From Pseudoneurospora amorphoporcata (Eukaryota > Ascomycota > Sordariomycetes > Sordariales > Sordariaceae): a DNA stretch of 59,247 nucleotides. Positions 34,991 to 46,418 of the stretch are shown in pieces. The notes below the pieces were generated by a model that worked only from the letters and a program-made list of their open reading frames with translations, searched no databases and was not told where the DNA came from. The position numbers and the translations under genes were made by a program. The stretch spans positions 1-59,247 of the forward strand of contig MU859272.1 of the NCBI GenBank assembly GCA_033297205.1, in the 5' to 3' direction. The stretch's first letter is position 1. Each line of letters starts with the position of its first letter.

Positions 34991-35291
34991 ATCTGCTCCC
35001 TCCGCTCCGCGCAATGCAACCACCGAACCTTAGCGACCTCGATGGGATTCTGACAGCGTGAGGTCGCAAGACTTCTGCTGTCATACATTCACCCACCTGC
35101 CTACCTACGTACCGACGACGTACTTGCTTGACTTTTGGAGGAAGGATGGAAGCTTTTGGGTTTCGAGTTTGGGGGTTTTTGTTCCTACGGTAGCCCATGA
35201 CGCTTATTGGAATGTCCCCCTGTTTTTTTTTGAGAGATATGGATTGGATTAATAATACAAGTCTTTGCATTCTTTCAAACTCCATAACTCG
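34991..35291. other. Intergenic, convergent 3' region of cmt and the LEC1-like gene
   Basis: No gene. A T-run (35222-35231) and AATAATACAA near 35259-35270 could serve 3'-end formation of cmt. Confidence 0.5.
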
Positions 35292-37672
35292 TTAGTTCGT
35301 GATGTTGTCACCCGGGATCTCTATCCTGTCCAACATCCTCCCCTCCACTACCTCCCCAAACCCGCTCCCCATCATCTTCACCACCACCTGAACATCAGGC
35401 GGCTCCGGCACCTCCGTTTCCACCAACCTCATCAGAGCCGCTAAATTCCATCCTTTGTCTGCATCACTAGCCGCTTCACCCGTCGTCTTCGCCTGCGCAA
35501 TCACCCCTTTCACGTCCCTTCCGCGCCGAACCTGGCCGCCCGTGGGGACTTGGGGAGTGATGAGTGTTTCGTCCATGAGGCTCTGCCAGCGCGAGAGGAA
35601 CATGCCTGGGCCGCACATGCTTGCTTTTCTGTTTTTGGTATTATCATTATTTCGCCTGCAGGGGTTTCGGGAGGCGAAGGGGGAGGTGGTGGAGAGAGAG
35701 AATTTCTCTTTTTTGGGTTCGGTTAGTGAGGAAGGAGTGGGGCTTGTTAGGTCCATGTCGTCGAGAATGTGTTGCATTCGCTTGAGGGAGAGGTCTTCGA
35801 GGGAGGAGAGGTAGGCAGCGTGAGCGTCTGCTGCTGCGAGGATGCTGGGCTTTATTTGGAAAGGCAGGGCGGCAAAGAGGGACTGGATGTCGGTGCTTAG
35901 ACTGCCTGCTGCTCCCTTGCGGGGTTTGGTGTCAATTGTTTGGCTGTTGCTGTCATTTGGGGGAGTGGCCGATGATGGTGGTTGCTTCTCAGGCTGCTGC
36001 TGGCGGAACTGCACCAGCGTCTTCTTGCAGTAGTCGCGGAACTCATCTTTGATCTCGGGGCAGTTCTTGGCCACCTGGTGGACAAAGTTGTAGGCGGATT
36101 GCCTGTGTCTCCTGACCAAGCCGACGTAGTCCTCTATGGAAGGGGCTCGAGTCTCCAACGTTTTGTCTGCTGTTAATGTGCTGGAGATCGTCACTGGAGA
36201 ATCCTTCGCCTTGCTTGTCTCGATAAGGTCGGTTAGGAAGCTTTCAGCAGCGGAGACGTGCTCGCGAAGGTCGATGTTCTGGTGGACGGCTCGTATCATG
36301 GGCTCAAAACTACCGATAAAGTCCCGTACGGCCTGGGTGAAGAGATCTGGGTTTTGCTTGCAAAGAATCTTGATGATTTCATCTCGGTCTCGGATTGCGA
36401 GCAACGTTGATAGGTATTCCAGACATTGCTCGTGCTGTTCCTTGGACAAGGATTTCATAAGCCCACGTCGAGATTCGTGGAATATCGTGGCAATGATGGA
36501 CTCGGTCCGTTTTATGCTGGTGTTCCTGATCCTTAAGTGGTCTTCCCTCGACTTGGCAACGTACTCCTTGATGACTGCTATGTGATCCTTAGATGGACCA
36601 CCCTTGGCCTTTTCTATCCGTTCGGCTGTCTTTCGGAACTCGGCCATGTCCCACGACAGGATCAGCGAGATGATTCTATGCCTGTTAGTATTGGACTGTT
36701 GTCGAAGTGAGCACCGACGGCACTTACCTCTGTAGAAGATTCATGCCATCGTCAGCATTTTGTGTCAGCCCGATCCAGTTAGTAAGGCCTCCGATGCTCA
36801 TCTTGGCCAGGAGAAGCTTCGTGAGTCCACTGATCATGCTGGCTGCGTTTCCAATGCGAAGCGTCTGTTTGACGGCCGAATAAGGTACCAGCTTGTGTAT
36901 GCTCGCCACCATCTGTAACAGATAAGACCCTTCGGGGGAGAGAACAAAAACATGGTGCATGAATGTGGCCAGGCTGAGAAAAGTTTGTTAGTGAGAGACA
37001 AAGGCGTGGAAAGAAGATCAGAATCACGTACTGAATGATGATGTAGTCCACAGCAGTCTGCACACCAAGTGAGTGGCCTTCAATGTCGGGTTTCTCAGCT
37101 ATGCGACCAAACAACGCTTCAACGAGATTCCCGTGGACAAGTTCATGCAGTACGTCCTCCCATGCGCGCACAAGGTCCTGTGCTTTGGCTCTGTCATAGT
37201 GACCATTTAGGTCTCTTGGTGACCCTTTGGGAAGACCGCCGATAAGACCCCTAGAGACAGACTCATGAATGACCGAGGCAGCAGTGGCTAGGGTTTTCCT
37301 ACTACCCAAAGACCCTTTGTCATAGCTCTCGGACAAATCTGCCTCACCAAAATTGGTCAGAATTCCTTGGAATTTTAGCGGCCAGAAACCAGTCGGAAGA
37401 TCGCGGACTCCTGGTACCGGGAGGACGATGGCGCGCAGCACAGTTGCCAGAAGCGGGACTGATGACTCCTTTTTGATGACGGGCTCAGAGGCACCCTCTG
37501 TCGACGACGCAAAGGGATAGCCGTAGGTGGAAATGGCATTTGCATTTTTGAAGCATTCCACTTCGGAATATGTCCCATAGTGTGTAAGAATGTCGAACAA
37601 GGCATGTAGTTGACGCGCGGTAAGGGTGTCTGGAACGGCTGAGGCAGACGACCCAGAGATACTGGAGGTCAT
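35292..37672 (-). CDS. LEC1-like PX-associated domain protein
   Basis: Three minus-strand exons, 37672-37032, 36973-36728 and 36675-35292 (introns 58 and 52 nt; the second has CTAAC), give 756 residues. Residues about 18-150 match the PX-associated (PXB) domain pattern (LTARQLHALFDILTHYGTYSEVECFKN, IVLPVPGVRDLPTGFWPLKFQGIL). The remainder resembles the DUF3818 / LEC1-like C-terminal region (VDYIIIHLATFMHHVF, GNAASMISGLTKLLLAKMSIGG, GMNLLQRIISLILSWD). The yeast relative (Ypr097w/Lec1) affects sterol and lipid-droplet distribution and carries a PX domain; I see no PX domain here. A Ser/Pro/Lys-rich insertion lies at about 520-640. Lipid binding or a lipid-trafficking role is inferred from the family. 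The start has good context and no earlier in-frame ATG nearby. Confidence 0.8.
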
Positions 37673-39662
37673 GGTGGATAGAGCGAAGCGCTTTCGTGTG
37701 GTCCTAAGTCAGCCTATTACGTAGGTACAGATGATCGAGGTCGGTTCAAGGCGTTGTAAGTTTGAGTCTGAATAATATCTGTCGTCACGTCGTTGAAAGT
37801 CTGGGCCTCAAATTTTGGATGGGCGTCCGACGGCTTTGCAAGGATCAGCTGCTATCTCGAGGTAATTTTGGTGTTTTCCTTGGCATGGGTGTATCCAGCC
37901 AGAGGGACGTAAAAGATAAGGAAAGAGAAAAGAGTATGTAGGAAGTCTCAGTCTATATCAATGGTGTTTGGGAGACGGCGACAAACACGGGTTGGGGTAG
38001 GTTGAGCCCGGCTGTGAAGACTGCCCCGTGAGCGCCGTAAATCGGGTTGACCTAGGGGAAGTCGGGCTTGGGACTAGACTTGATCCATTGCCGTGACGTC
38101 AGATATTGTACACCGCAATCCAGTGGTTCAATATCGCAAGTATTTCTAGGACAATTCTAAGCGCTCGAACTTCGCGTCAGGCAATGAGAACTAATCATCG
38201 ATTCAGCCGCTTCACCTCCATGACGAGCTCCAAACTTCAGGAGGATTGCGCCTGGCGGCAAGCCTTGTGCCTAGCTTGAGTCCGGCTACCATGCATGTTT
38301 GTCACATGCGTTTCTTGGCTTCCTACACTCGTCCTCTTTCTGCTCATGTATAAGGCGTTGACGGGGGAATGTTGCTAACAACCTCAATGAAAACTGGTTA
38401 AGGATCATGAAAAAAAAGAGAAATCCAAGCGCGATGAGGTTGTCGAATCGCTCAGGTCATCAACGGGAGACGCCGCAAGTACACACCTATCATGTGGAAT
38501 GATGAAGTGGAGAGTTCCGTTCGGGTTCAGCGATCGGGAAGGAACTTTCGGTTTCGGGCCTGCAAGTCGGATGTGGCCCAAGCGTCCACTGGCAGCCCGA
38601 TACGACGGAACGTAACTGCTTGGTAACACACCTTGTCCATAGCCGCAGAACCCTAACCCTTTTACATCGGTTACCTCAGTTTTCGGGGCGTTTGTCCCGG
38701 ACGACATTTGTTCCTGCCCGTCTTTTCCATTCATGTTTGCTCTCAGTTGCGTCCAACATGACATGAACATCGCGGCGTTGGAAAGAGCTTACGACTCTCA
38801 CCGCCGTCTCTCGCCCATATCAATGCGCTTGGGTTCTTTCCATTTCTTCTTGTGGTGGAACCGTTTCCTCATTGTTGTCCTCCGTTCATCAGCTTTTCAC
38901 CACATCACGAATTTCCTTTATCCGCCCTCAGAGACCCAACCATGTGCCAACAAAAGCCCACGATGCGTGCGATTCCTGCTTAAGCGTAGGTATCGTCATA
39001 AGCTTTTCCTCGGGCTAAAGTTGGCACCACCTATGGGAAAGTTTCCCGGGCACCAGAGAAGCATACGTGCACACTGCATGCTGTCGGCCTGCAACTCTCA
39101 CATCAACAAGTTCAAGGGATCACCGTGCCGTCGAGACCGTCGAAGGACTTGCCTCATTCAAATCCAAGAGAGGATGGATTCGGCGTTCAGCACCCGGGTG
39201 GTTTCCCAAGGTTGTAGGAACGATAAGTAGGCCTTTAACAATGGAATGTCGTCCATCTCGAGAGGAGATCGGAAATCCCCGAGCTCCATAGGACTGTCTC
39301 TATTGGGGTTGCAACTTTGCTACAACATGCGAGCTGCATACTCATGCCTGTACTGCTCCTCTTTTCCCCCTTTCTGAGCGTCAAGAAACATCCGAAGTGC
39401 GTCAAACGGAACTTGTGATCCGTAGATTCTGGACTGGGCGTGGCATGCAGCGCGCGGGGTTGGGACTGGGCCCTCCGTCTAGAAAGTGGACGACCTGGAA
39501 AAGCCAACTCTCGTGTGTTGCCTTGGTCCATCCTCGCATTCTGGCAGTGGCCGAGTCTCTCCAACACCGGCGATCAAGTGGTGGCGGGGAAACCGTCTTA
39601 TATACCCAGCCAGGCTAATATTTGCAAAGCAGACAGCCTACTGTCTGCCATTTTTCCTCACC
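37673..39662. other. Divergent intergenic region between LEC1-like and oxidase genes
   Basis: No gene supported. Frames of 110-165 codons at 38405-38770 (minus) and 38733-39230 (plus) lack codon bias and family resemblance. It should hold the promoters of both flanking genes; a TATA-like TTATATA lies at about 39598-39604, roughly 60 bp before the oxidase ATG. Confidence 0.5.
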
Positions 39663-42375
39663 ATGTGGCCACGAAGAACTTTACCTTCTATCTTCCTTAC
39701 ATCCTATCTCTTTGGCTTGTCTGCGACGCACACAGCAGTCCATGATGGCCGCTTTGTTCCAAACCATAACCTCCGAGTGACGATCCGCGAGGTGAATTTC
39801 GGATGCGAAACTCGCCAGAGTCTTGTTGTTAACGGCACATCCCCCGGTCCGGTAATACGCTTGCTCCCAGGCGCAAGAGCCTGGATTCGGGTATACAATG
39901 ACATATCAGATCAGAATCTCACCATGGTAACTACTCCCCACTGGTAACCCATTAAGCATAGAGCAATTCTAACCTTTGACAGCACTGGCATGGATTGGCA
40001 CAGCGGATGGCACCGTTCGCAGACGGAACTCCCCAAGCCTCACAGTGGCCAATCCCTCCGGGACACTTTTTCGACTACGAGGTTGCGACCGAACCTAGCG
40101 ATGCCGGGACCTACTTCTACCACTCGCACGTAGCGATGCAAGCCACCACCTGCTCTGGACCTGTGGTTGTGGACGACTGCAGTTCCTGTCCCTTCAATTA
40201 CGATGACGAACGTATCTTGTACTTTCAGGACTACCTCCGTGTGAGCGATAAAGAAATGGCGGAAGATGTCCAAGCCGTTCCATACATATGGCCTGGCGAG
40301 ACAGATGGAATTGTGCTGAATGGTCGTTCTGTTCCTATTGGCAACAAAGCCGCCCGGGGCCCGAGTGGCCAGAAGGGAGTCTTTGGCGGAGGACATGCCA
40401 GCAGTCCTGGAGGAAATCCCAGTCCTGGGGTGAAGCAGATCACAAACGAAGAGGGCTGTACGCTCCCCGTTATTGACGTTGAACCTGGCAAGACCTACCG
40501 GTTTCGCATCGCTGGCGCCACGAGCCTTTCCTTGCTATCGATGGCTATCGAGGACCACGCCGGGTTTACGGTTATCCAAGCTGACGGCATGCAGTATCTC
40601 CGACCTGTTGACACCCGTGATCTGCAACTCGGGCCTGGTCAGCGTTTTGACGTTCTCTTCAGAGCAAAGACGATGGATGAACTTGCGGCAGACGGAAACA
40701 AGACGACATATTACCTGCAATTTGAAACTCGCAGTCGGCCGGAACAGTTACGTGGATATGCCGTAATTCGCTATGATGACAACGTCGCAGTTCCAGAAGA
40801 ACCAGCCGTATCCCCGGTCGACCTTCCCGCCGACCCCAACGGCTGGCTAGAATATACCTTTGAGCCTCTTAGCGGTTTTGTGGCACCCACTGCAGCAGAG
40901 GTCACTCGCCGTATTACCCTTGAAGTCGTCCAACTCAAAGACAATGTTACGGGACGTCAAATTTGGCAGCTTTCAGGTATTACATGGACCGAAGAAAGCT
41001 ACAAGGTTCCTCTACTGGTCGACATCTACCAACGAGGCACAGACGCAATGCCCAACTACACCGTGGCAAAGGGCAACAAGGGCTGGGATCCACAGACTGG
41101 GTCCTTTCCTATCAAGCTGGGTGAGGTCGTGGAGCTTGTCATACAGAACACCGGTACTATATCAAGCATCGCTGGGTTCGTAGAAGCACACCCGTTCCAT
41201 GTTCATAGCCAGCATGTCTTCGACATCGGTGGTGGACCGGGCGTGTACGACGCCGATGCCAACAACGCCAAGATCGACAGCCTTGGATACAAACCTACCT
41301 TGAGAGATACGACGATGCTATATCGTTACAAAGACACAGTCTATCCCGGACAAGCTGCCGGCTGGAGAGCTTGGAGACTGGAGGCTACAGCCCCGGGGGT
41401 GTGGATGGTCCACTGCCATATCCTGACACATATGGCCATGGGTAAATCCACTGTACTCCACGGCTTCACGATGTGTCCGTGTTTGCTAACAACATTCTTT
41501 CGGTAGGTATGCAAGCCATCTTCGTGGTGGGTGACGCTTCGGACATTATGGACATTGCTCCGAGCGATGTCGCCGGATACCTTGACTATGGCGGCAGCGT
41601 GTATGGAAACTCGACGTTTGCACCTAGCCCGAACGAGTACTTTTCAGACGTGGCGGATAAGTGCGGCGTCTATGCACAGAGCGAGGATGGCGGTCAGCCA
41701 TCCCGTTCCAACACCACATCAGGCTACAACTCGACGTCTGAGTACTCCGACTCAACATCAGACAACAACTCAACGGCCGAAGATGAACCGGAGACCGACG
41801 AACCCGTCCCTTCAATGTCTGAAAGCAGCACTAAGTCTCTCTCGACCTCGGAACCGGACGATGATCTGGAGGTTGGTCATGATGATTCTTCTTCCACCAC
41901 CAAATATCACACGACGGCCGACAGTAGCCCTACGCTCGCTGGGCATGCGGAGCAGACGCCCAGCGGCACGCCAGAAACAGCCTCCGATTCGGAGGATGCT
42001 GACCGTGAGCCGGCCGTTGGATACCCAGCTGAAACCACTGGTGATGATTCTTCGGTCGATGACTACCCGGCAACTGACTCTGCCCCAGCGGCTAGTGCCA
42101 TTCCGGAGCCGGTCTACGAAGGCCCGCCGCCCAACGAAGAGCATGCAGGCCACGGAGAGCACCCGATCTACCAAGGCCACGCAGGCTCCAAAGGCGGACC
42201 GTTTTATGAAGGCCACCCTGTTCATCAAGATCGCCCGTTTAGAAAGGATGACCCCATATCTGAAGACATCCCGAGTTATGGAGAGAACACGGTCGATAAA
42301 GGTGAGCACTGGGGGGCTGGAGGAGGGAGGCGTGAGCAGCCTAAGCGACCTTGGGAGTTTGGAAAGCACTACTAG
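39663..42375 (+). CDS. Multicopper oxidase, ascorbate-oxidase-like, with long disordered C-terminal tail
   Basis: Three exons, 39663-39926, 39983-41441 and 41507-42375 (introns 56 and 65 nt, both with CTAAC), give 863 residues. An N-terminal signal sequence (about 1-25) implies secretion. All four copper motifs are present: HWHG (89-92), YFYHSH (132-137), HPFHVHSQH (491-499) and HCHILTHMAMGM (565-576). The trinuclear cluster and type 1 copper ligands are complete; the axial position five residues after His571 is Met576, as in plant ascorbate oxidases and unlike the Leu/Phe of high-potential fungal laccases. These enzymes oxidise small phenols, ascorbate or metals with O2. The core ends near residue 630 and is followed by a ~235-residue tail rich in Ser, Thr, Glu, Asp, His and Gly (YEGPPPNEEHAGHGEHP), unusual for the family. 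The ATG has CACC context and fits the signal peptide. Confidence 0.92.
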
Positions 42376-43536
42376 ATGGAATGTTGCGTGCCTAGGATTG
42401 TTGGGCGTTTGAATGAATAGCTTGTCGAAATCTTGAAGTAAAAAGGGATGCATAATTCAATGGATCTGAAAAGAGATATTGCTTGGGTAAGATGCGGTCA
42501 TGGTCGAGGAGGAAGCACACAGCAGGGTTAGCGTAGAACATGTCGAAAATTGGTCGAAGTATAGTTGATTTTGAATAAGAAAAGCCGTGAAGTTTTTCCA
42601 AGCAGGTGCTGTGGTAGTTCTGCATACATAGAGCAAAAAAAAGTCCTTCTGAAGTGACAACTTTTGTATGATATGATGTTTGACCATAAAGCAAAGGCAT
42701 TCCACTTGCGAGTTGCGACCTCGATGGCTGAAGTCCGTCTTCCTCAGCACGGGCCATTTAGGGTCTTGGCGGGGGAAGTTCCCCGCATCTGTGCCCTGTT
42801 GACCTCGATGGCTTGGCATCCAAAACAGCCAGGCGGTAAGAATTGGCGAGAAAGGCTCAGCGTGGCTGCTTGGAGCATTTTGGGCAAAGCATGAACGGGC
42901 CACATGGGGTAGGTTGCGGACGTGTGCTCCTGGAAGTCCTGGGCAACCAGCTGCTGGAAGCACGGCAACAGCCTGCCATTCTGTGCCTCCGACTCTGGGC
43001 TGCCCGCTGTTCACAAAACAACAACGGGCAGTCAACGGCGGCCACTGGACAGCAATCTCCCGCTTCCCCACCCGCAAGGTATCGCATCCAATTCATCCTC
43101 GAAGTTCCTTCCCACACATCATCACGCATTTGCTGCAATCGACACAAAGGCGCCGTCGATACGCGTGGCTGCTTATACAAACATCGGTTCCGAATTGATG
43201 AAGCTACATCCTTGCTCGACTCCTCGCTCTCCCCTCCCCGTGTTTCTTCCCGTCCTCCTCTACTCGTAACCCAAGGTCGTGTCGGCAACGCCTGTGAGAG
43301 CTTGCTGCCTACGAGTCCTACGGCCTACCTCGTAGCGAGCGACGTCAAAGTCTTTGCTGGGCCGGCGCGCAATTCAGACATAGCAAGCCATCCACCACCG
43401 CAGGCAATTGCGTCGAGTTACCCGACACGGTTCCAAACCACAGCGCGACCAGTCCGACGATTCCAATTTGAGGATAACCGAGATCCATAACCCTTACATA
43501 CGTACCCAAGCAGACGCCAGACGGCCTACCGAGACA
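42376..43536. other. Intergenic, leader/promoter of the coiled-coil gene
   Basis: No gene supported. Overlapping short frames on both strands near 42840-43490 are not consistent with each other. The frame upstream of 43537 is open back to a TTG at 43408 but has no ATG, so it is treated as leader. Confidence 0.55.
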
Positions 43537-45270
43537 ATGTCAACCACCGACACAGAGGAATCGCAAATACAGCCAGCGCAGCTGCTGGTAGACCTCATCC
43601 AGGATCCTTCGCTCGTATCAGAGGACGACGAGATGCGCGATCCCTCATCACCAGAAACGATACCCTCCACCCAGGCCGCCAACACGCCAGATGAAGTCGA
43701 TCACGGTGCTTCGTCGTTCAGGTTGGAGATTAGCCAAGAGGGGCCTGTCGATACCATCATTCCCTCGTCTGTGACTCCCCCGCCTTCTTCACAGATGCCG
43801 AACGCGGCCGGGACAGGGGCGGCCACCTCATTAGCATTTGCAAGCTCACAGCGGTCTGGGTACTTCTCGCCTCCCGCGACGACTGGTATTTTCGGGAACA
43901 AGAGGGACACCAATACTGCTCTAGAGTTCAATCCACCCGCGTCCCATGAAATTGCAGACGCGTCTATTGAGAAGCTTCGCAGCATGTTGCAGGCGTGCAT
44001 CGCAGAGAATGCCAAGCTGAAAATGGAGACCGCCCACCACAAATTGCAATACAACTTGCTTAGCCTCCAGGCCGACGAAGATATGAAACGCGCCGTCGTC
44101 GAACACGAGATGACTCGCAGGGAGGTTGAGGCGCTTAGGGTGGCCGAACACACACGACAGGCACGACGCGATTTCGACGCTGCTTCGGAAACTCATCAGG
44201 CAAAGTTTATGCAATTGAAGGCCTTGTACGATCAAAAGGTGGAAGAGGTGGACTTCCTGAACCGAAAACTCAAGGCTGCCAGGAAGATCATACAGCAGAA
44301 GGAGGACGAGAATATCAGCCTCTGCGACGAACGGGAGCTTCTCCTAAACCGAATTCGGGAGAACCGCGAACACTTCCAGATTCTATGCAGTCCCGGAGGC
44401 ATGTTTCATAGCGCGACAATAGGAAGGCAGACGGTTGCGGTCACGGCACCTACCCAACCACAACCTCGGACTATCTATCGGGAAGCTCAAGCTCGCGCTG
44501 ATAAGGACCATAGCAAAGGAAACTTTACCATGCTTCTTCAGGCTATCGACCAGGAAAATACTAGTACTCCATCGACTCCTCGGGGAATATCTCATACCGC
44601 TTCCAAGTATACGCGAAATGTTCAGTCCATGTCGTCACTTCCCACCACCCCTACACAAGGCTTGCGTGGTGAGACTGGCGGACTTCTCCCATCTGTTGAT
44701 TTGGTGCCACAAACCGAGCCCCCGTACCGTCACAACCGGTATATACCAGAGACACCTGTTCGATCCGCAACCCGACGCAGAAGCCGGGAAAGCACGATCT
44801 CAGCCGAAGATAACGAGGAGCTTGCTCGCCAAGCTCTCCAGTCGGTAGCAGCCGCCTCCTTTGCCTCCCGAGCCTCGCAGCACCAGCTGGGCCCTAGACT
44901 TACGCAACGAAACCCAGCCAACGAGGAGGAAGAGGAAGCCTTTGAGAGCCAGGCCAGCCAAGCTGCTACGCAGATGCTTCGTCGAGACCCCCGAGAGAGC
45001 TTCGAGGTAGCTAGCTCGGTTGACCATTCGCGCAATGGCACGCCAGCGCCGGCGGATAAGACTGCAAAGCTGCAGGCGAAGCTGTTCGGCGGACTCAACA
45101 AGAGTGGGGTGTCGAGCGGGGAGAAGCGTAAGTTTGCTGGGCACGGGGATCCGATAGAAGAGTTCTCATTGCGGGATAGGCTGAGCCCGACAAAGAAGCT
45201 GAGGACTGTTGGTGGTTTGCGCGATCCTAGCAAGGTTGGACTTGGGATCCAGTACAGCCAAGATGCATAG
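43537..45270 (+). CDS. Coiled-coil protein, function unknown
   Basis: Single exon, 577 residues from the first ATG in the open frame (GACAATGTC). Residues 1-142 are acidic and Ser/Pro/Thr-rich. Residues about 143-285 form a long, heptad-rich coiled coil (IEKLRSMLQACIAENAKLKM, KVEEVDFLNRKLKAARKI, NRIRENREHFQIL). Residues 300-480 are disordered with many Ser/Thr-Pro sites, suggesting phosphorylation by proline-directed kinases. The C-terminus has Glu- and Arg-rich parts and a basic segment near the end (LSPTKKLRT). The architecture resembles cytoskeletal or spindle-pole-type fungal proteins, but I do not recognise a specific family. Neighbours give no functional clue. Confidence 0.85.
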   Translation: MSTTDTEESQIQPAQLLVDLIQDPSLVSEDDEMRDPSSPETIPSTQAANTPDEVDHGASSFRLEISQEGPVDTIIPSSVTPPPSSQMPNAAGTGAATSLAFASSQRSGYFSPPATTGIFGNKRDTNTALEFNPPASHEIADASIEKLRSMLQACIAENAKLKMETAHHKLQYNLLSLQADEDMKRAVVEHEMTRREVEALRVAEHTRQARRDFDAASETHQAKFMQLKALYDQKVEEVDFLNRKLKAARKIIQQKEDENISLCDERELLLNRIRENREHFQILCSPGGMFHSATIGRQTVAVTAPTQPQPRTIYREAQARADKDHSKGNFTMLLQAIDQENTSTPSTPRGISHTASKYTRNVQSMSSLPTTPTQGLRGETGGLLPSVDLVPQTEPPYRHNRYIPETPVRSATRRRSRESTISAEDNEELARQALQSVAAASFASRASQHQLGPRLTQRNPANEEEEEAFESQASQAATQMLRRDPRESFEVASSVDHSRNGTPAPADKTAKLQAKLFGGLNKSGVSSGEKRKFAGHGDPIEEFSLRDRLSPTKKLRTVGGLRDPSKVGLGIQYSQDA

Positions 45271-46418
45271 TGACGCATAGTGTTGAGATTTTTGGCTCTC
45301 TTTGGATTACCCCCACAACACTGATGCGTTTGCTTTGTGTCCTTACACTTTTGGCTGACAAGGATTGCTGGCTGCTGTTGGATTCATGACTTTGTATTAT
45401 GACGGACATTGGACTACTTGAGAGCATTGTCGACGGGCAAGCTTGCAAAGGAATGGTGCATTTGCTCTGTGGAAAGAGAAGGGATAAGAGGTCGACCATG
45501 TTGCGCACCTCGCTATGGCATCAACAACGAGCTGTTAGACGCGACGAATGAGAGAGCGTATGCTTTTGTACAATCAGTCATTGTTGGGTGAGGGTGTATT
45601 GACTCTTCGAGTCACCCTATGGGCTCACGAATTGTTGCTATTATTTGCCCCGAGTTGTTCTACCCCTGATTCTCTGTTGGATCACTGCATCTGACTTGAC
45701 CACAGCGTGGTCTACTCATGTAAAGGCTGATAAATAGCTTCTTTCTGTCCAATTCTCAGATCTCCGTTCTCTTTAGGGTTGTTGTGCGGTAGTTTTTTGT
45801 GTTGTACGAGAGACTTTCGTCAAAGGGAGGCGAAAAAGTGGGACTATCGATCTTCCCGCCGGGCTCACTGCTGCCGAGTTACATTGCCGCCGCTTAAACC
45901 CATCGCCCCCCCAAGGTCCCCTTGACCCCACTGCCGGGCGTGTCATCCACTGGAATCCCCCATGATTTCTCCATTCCCGACCTTGGAACCCGGCGATGTA
46001 AGAGGGCCACGAGGGTGAGGTGACAACCTCTCCCACCGTGCTTCCGGTATTGTCCAACGCGGGCAACGGGTCGCTCTCCGATCTCGTTTCGTTGTGTGTC
46101 AATCCGGCGGCGGTGTTCGGGTCCTCGGTTCTTCCCTTTTCTTTTTTCCCCAACGCTATTCCCGTCTTTCTTCTGCTGTTTTACTAACCTTCTTGAGCTC
46201 TTCTGCTTTCGTGAACTTTTCTTGCTCCTTCAGTCCTTCTTGTGTTTGTTTCGTGATACCCTCAGTTTCTCCTTCTCATCTGTCTACGGTTAGTATATTT
46301 ACTGCCTAGGTACCTAGGGAGCTATCTTATCGGGGACAGCATACAGCACCAAGCCGGATTCTTCTTCCCAAGAAAACAACAAGAGTCACCTAATCCAACC
46401 CAGCAAACCATCATCACA
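45271..46418. other. Intergenic, promoter/leader of the thiolase gene
   Basis: No gene supported. A T/C-rich stretch (about 46130-46290) and a C/A-rich run just before the ATG (46382-46418) look like promoter and leader. Confidence 0.5.

Noticed and set aside
38129..38142. A third copy of the CAATATCGCAAGTA core found near cmt
   Set aside because: Only 14 bases match; a few such matches are expected by chance in 59 kb, so it is not counted with the cmt repeat.
38405..38770. A 121-codon minus-strand frame between the LEC1-like and oxidase genes
   Set aside because: No codon bias, no splice signals, no family resemblance; too weak to list as a gene.
41531..42412. A 293-codon Arg/Thr-rich frame overlapping the oxidase tail in another register
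   Set aside because: The simple composition of the real Ser/Thr/Asp-rich frame keeps the alternative open. No start context, splice or domain support.
43408..43536. N-terminal extension of the coiled-coil protein
   Set aside because: The open frame starts only with TTG; the first ATG is 43537.
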